From Candidatus Poseidoniaceae archaeon (lineage in GTDB: Archaea > Thermoplasmatota > Poseidoniia > Poseidoniales > Poseidoniaceae): a DNA stretch of 64,000 nucleotides. Under the pieces are notes generated by a model that worked only from the letters and a program-made list of their open reading frames with translations, was not told the origin of the DNA and did not search any database. Each line of letters opens with the position of its first letter. The stretch's first letter is position 1. The position numbers were made by a program, and so were the translations under genes. Positions 61,901 to 64,000 of this stretch are shown here, piece by piece. Location of the stretch: NCBI GenBank assembly GCA_949372875.1, contig CASIAW010000005.1, positions 34,586-98,585 on the forward strand. Reading direction: 5' to 3'.

Positions 61901-64000
61901 AAGCATGGTCTTCCAACTCTTCAGGGAGGACGTAGGTTTGCTCAATAGAGGCTGCTGCTTGACCATTTCCTGAATATGCAGAACAATCTTTGTAGATATC
62001 TCGGTGCAGTGAGGTAATCTCTCCGTCTTGTAATGCCGAATCCCAAATCATGACGTTATCGATCATCCCCTCAAAATACGTATTACCTCCACGGTTTACT
62101 CCCAATTTATACACATCAATATTGTTGAGGGTGCCTAATGAGAAAGCGGTTGTTCGCACCAGAACTCCATTGAGGTATTGTCGAGCTGAACCATTGTCGA
62201 AGACGGTGACGATATGCGCCCACTCTTGGGCATCAATCTGGCCAAAGGAATAGGATTGGTTGGTGTGCAAACGCCATTCACCATTGAGGATGGCGTGTTG
62301 GAATGAAGCATTTGACCCCGCATTATTATCAACAGCAAATACCGAAGCATACGTCGGTAATGTTGTAGAATTCGCCCACACCCACTGGCTCACAGTAAAG
62401 TTCCCAACCCAATCATCGACATCTACCTCCAGTGAATCGTCAATACCGTCATACCAAAGGCAAGAACCGTCAGTGCAGTTTCGCCAATTTGTGGAATTCA
62501 TATTCTTCAAAGTAAAGTTCGTAGTTGAATTGACAGAATCTTGTGAGAACGTGCCCGCTCCTTCTTCAAAATCCCAATGGTGAATCAAATTACTCTCAGA
62601 AGGGATATACGAGTCTGCGAGCGTAAACGCAGAAGCTGGAATGAAGGTCTTACTTTGATTTGGACCTGACCATGAAAGTTGCAAGCCATGAGGACCACCA
62701 CCTTGGAAGAACTCTATTTTAAAATCATATTTTCCTGCATCGTAGAGGCCAGATTGGGAGCGTTCAACCATCCCATGAGAGCCATAGTTGGTAACGAGGC
62801 TTTGGCCGTTTAGCCAAAGTTCTGAGCCATCATCGGAAGTGAGGTAAAAGGTCCAATTTCCTGTTTCAGGAACTTCGAGTAGACCGCTAAATCTTGCACC
62901 CCAGTTGTTTTTGAATCGGTCATCCAAACCGGGGTAGGCTTGGGATGAGGATGAATATTGAAGAGAGGTTTCAAGCCGAACATGGTCTGGAGTTCTGTCA
63001 ATAAGCGATGGCATAGAACCGGTATTGAAACTGACGCCTTCATTATCGAAAAATTCTGCAAGCATCCCTTGCGCCCCAAAGCCTGGCTCCTGCGTGCATT
63101 GAGCAGAAACCGATGCTTCCAATGCGGAAGAGCCGTCTCTTTTCACATCAGATTGTGTTGTCCAATTGAATGAATCACCAGAAGAGAGAGTGGGGAGGCT
63201 GGAGTTCCAAAACTCAGCGCCGCTTGAAGAGGACGAATCAAGGGTGTCAAAACCTGCATTGGGTAGCCAATTCAAACCCCAACTGTCGTCGTTCGAACCC
63301 CATGATGCATAGCCCATCACATTGGAGATGTTTGTCAGGAATTCTGAAGTTTCGTCAAAAACGGTTGGTAATCCCAAACTTCCATTCAATTCTAATTGGG
63401 TTGTGTAGAGGTCGTCGTTCCAAAATTTGTAACCAGAACCGTTGCGATTCGTTGCTAAATCTAAAGCAAAAATACCCCGCTGGCCTAGACTGTTATTTGC
63501 CTTCTCAATGAGACCTAAGGCCGTCTCAACCGTGTAACCTGTAAGACGAGTCACGAGAAAGAATCCATAACCTTCTCGAGAAAAGGCTTTCATTTGTCCA
63601 TCAGCGAGAGGACCGTATCCATGAGTAAACCAGTAATCAGAACCTATACTCGAATTAAACGGGCCGCCAAGTAGGGAAAACTCTTGATCGAAACTGGCTT
63701 TATTATCGCCTCCACTAATCCGAAGAGGGATTCCTTTCGTTGAAACTAAATAATTCAATTCCCCGGTTGATGATCGGTTCGCAAGCATTTCTAAAAACGG
63801 TGCTGCGAAGTATTGATCAAATTCATCACGATTAATCGTCTCCTTCACTGGAGTGTTTGAATGATTAAAAAAGAAAATGTTCTCAACAGATATATTACGA
63901 GCGTTCACAAAGGCCCAGCCTATGGTTTTACTCGCCTCTGAATTATTGTTGATGAGAACGCCCACATCAGAATAATCGTAGACTGTAAGAAAGTCAAAGC
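58953..64000 (-). CDS. Giant surface protein with TIGR03790-like, PA14 and LamG-like domains, cut by the right edge
   Basis: The frame is open through base 63998 (FLTVYDYSDVGVLINNNSEA), so the true start and signal peptide lie outside the window; at least 1681 residues are visible. In order: a TIGR03790-like region (NYLVSTKGIPLRISGG), a PA14 domain (FYLTSDDGSELWLNGQSL, about DNA 62630-63090), a LamG/concanavalin-like domain (IHHWDFEEGAGTFSQD, about 61980-62600), several CARDB/Ig-like segments, and a membrane helix (SSLVTIFICLFILASLIVLT) near 59190. A cytoplasmic tail then ends in a Trp-rich segment (PSGWSDEQYRLWLEGEMPDG). PA14 and LamG modules bind carbohydrate, so attachment to or capture of polysaccharide is likely. 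No catalytic site is evident. Confidence 0.85.
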   Translation of the reverse strand, partial: FDFLTVYDYSDVGVLINNNSEASKTIGWAFVNARNISVENIFFFNHSNTPVKETINRDEFDQYFAAPFLEMLANRSSTGELNYLVSTKGIPLRISGGDNKASFDQEFSLLGGPFNSSIGSDYWFTHGYGPLADGQMKAFSREGYGFFLVTRLTGYTVETALGLIEKANNSLGQRGIFALDLATNRNGSGYKFWNDDLYTTQLELNGSLGLPTVFDETSEFLTNISNVMGYASWGSNDDSWGLNWLPNAGFDTLDSSSSSGAEFWNSSLPTLSSGDSFNWTTQSDVKRDGSSALEASVSAQCTQEPGFGAQGMLAEFFDNEGVSFNTGSMPSLIDRTPDHVRLETSLQYSSSSQAYPGLDDRFKNNWGARFSGLLEVPETGNWTFYLTSDDGSELWLNGQSLVTNYGSHGMVERSQSGLYDAGKYDFKIEFFQGGGPHGLQLSWSGPNQSKTFIPASAFTLADSYIPSESNLIHHWDFEEGAGTFSQDSVNSTTNFTLKNMNSTNWRNCTDGSCLWYDGIDDSLEVDVDDWVGNFTVSQWVWANSTTLPTYASVFAVDNNAGSNASFQHAILNGEWRLHTNQSYSFGQIDAQEWAHIVTVFDNGSARQYLNGVLVRTTAFSLGTLNNIDVYKLGVNRGGNTYFEGMIDNVMIWDSALQDGEITSLHRDIYKDCSAYSGNGQAAASIEQTYVLPEELEDHAWIISLYGQRSGDVYGEFSIEVEGLDENGTVLSFNQSNGKAFATSWESRALRFRPDANVTSFRIRVPLDIVATSTDGSIYFDTMNLHPIRPHHSWVDGSIAETAVSTSGRSFNWDTSYGQSLIADLLEDGVSGAKGYVYEPYLTAVGAPSTLMMMYANGFNLAESHAAANLQAGWMGVTVGDPKMAPYADMNHDINLLDIRQTQNASYMQPTQLQLAIENRGMSSSNGSLLVQDIQGNIELYSGNISLPSGDKNGSRVLFNLTIIPEKMGWMDLRVRYSNASSDSPERNVENNMLTLRVWVNAPPTVEKVYCDSEIYARGDNFICTVEASDDVNVTSVEVEWAVAQNLSNLSDLNWIKHSTGQVDSLRWQASITLPTSLDLGFLVLRASAFDESQQRGLLLETDIAVVVDAQAQWFGPHLSGVDSPSWSGANQLPYRPNGELFRGEVTGVKMCVLDADYDLLIQQPILTASDGQVFNITYLSQADPNHHCYIGSYLRNVGTSLEDILFEIRQTDGTLLNSRILSMGDRLPIATIEIVDGDGEVLDSVRGGGNEYAHIHILDSDDPSSSVTGDLHVEWPGAERQTIPVDAQNTTESLLIELPQIPTALESGELSITLEMIGQHAAMFNTEYSLPMLLTTPIIVTSHVCDEQGPISSLRFGNSGYLLVHVLSDRPIQSMQTTLSQLGWSVTAPSLGMVDTTDSSIQKCISLNASSDSTLQFYKFRLRLDGTFIDGEGQILFNVRDVDGLSKSLNLPMDFYHASPHTMLTPHTNMTAGDLLNFTGTVTDADGIDDLSCSALVSENQSQLAQLQVLLQPTNLTSARIAFQYPTTGVLSNLTLNVEVTCIDSWLQSNSSSLEFTLLPEIGCSTCDQVDSVEDADEPNSSSLVTIFICLFILASLIVLTVFLKRPKETETPLWASGEGTLDESSPLEEVEESIELKKPSGWSDEQYRLWLEGEMPDGWNLVQWVLFSEQQLGILENQEL

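Noticed and set aside
63966..64000. GTG 63965 as the start of the right-edge surface protein
   Set aside because: The frame continues without a stop to the window edge, and the added residues (VYDYSDV) extend the same domain, so the GTG is internal.
1..64000. tRNA, rRNA and mobile elements
   Set aside because: The few intergenic gaps were read by eye for tRNA-like arms, conserved rRNA segments and transposase-like genes and none was found; a covariance-model scan was not possible here.

Overview
The window looks like chromosomal DNA of a marine planktonic archaeon, most likely Marine Group II / Poseidoniales (Thermoplasmatota). The archaeal signals are a group II chaperonin, a chromatin protein of the MC1 family, a divergent TATA-binding-protein homologue, a TtuA/Ncs6-type tRNA thiolase and HMG-CoA synthase. 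Mixed with them are bacterial-type genes (TGS-domain ThrRS, DnaK, FabI, a Sfp-type phosphopantetheinyl transferase, PyrB with PyrI) and very large secreted or membrane-anchored surface proteins. Assignment to Marine Group II is inferred from this mixture and was not tested by a tree.

Layout. 1-2.2 kb: an unrecognised coiled-coil protein cut by the left edge, preceded by a Roadblock/LC7-like protein. 2.2-4.6 kb: tRNA 2-thiolation enzyme, then pyrIB on the other strand. 4.7-12.9 kb: two membrane proteins with long helical or TPR-like tails, thrS, and three small hypothetical genes. 13-18.6 kb: an AcoX/NAD-kinase-like protein, CTP synthase, threonine dehydrogenase and HMG-CoA synthase. 18.7-23 kb: proteostasis block (thermosome; a small-heat-shock-like protein followed by dnaK). 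23.1-34.3 kb: the highlight, a three-gene operon fabI - 3045-residue multidomain synthase - phosphopantetheinyl transferase. 34.4-43.9 kb: surface proteins, a TatD-like hydrolase and the TBP-like protein. 44-51.8 kb: thioesterase, an EF-like protein with a degenerate G domain, PfkB kinase, biotin carboxylase, a SLOG protein and a CysJ-like flavoprotein. 52-58 kb: CrtI-type desaturase, thioredoxin-like lipoprotein, succinate dehydrogenase (anchor, A, B) and a DoxX-like protein. 58-64 kb: MC1, a stand-alone Lrp/AsnC ligand domain and a giant PA14/LamG surface protein cut by the right edge.

The fabI-synthase-PPTase operon carries most of what an iterative fatty-acid or polyketide (PUFA-synthase-like) system needs. 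Domain order in the synthase is KS-AT-(degenerate ACP)-KS-ACPx4-KR-DH; the enoyl reductase is a separate FabI and the carrier-activating enzyme is last in the operon. A biotin carboxylase and a hotdog thioesterase elsewhere in the window could supply malonyl-CoA and act on acyl-CoA. This is unexpected in an archaeon with isoprenoid membranes. All four carrier domains have threonine where the phosphopantetheine-bearing serine is expected.

Genes are packed very tightly. Six of eight convergent pairs end within 2 bases of each other or overlap, and many same-strand genes overlap by 1-4 bases or share a Shine-Dalgarno with the preceding stop. I saw no tRNA, rRNA, insertion sequence or CRISPR array.
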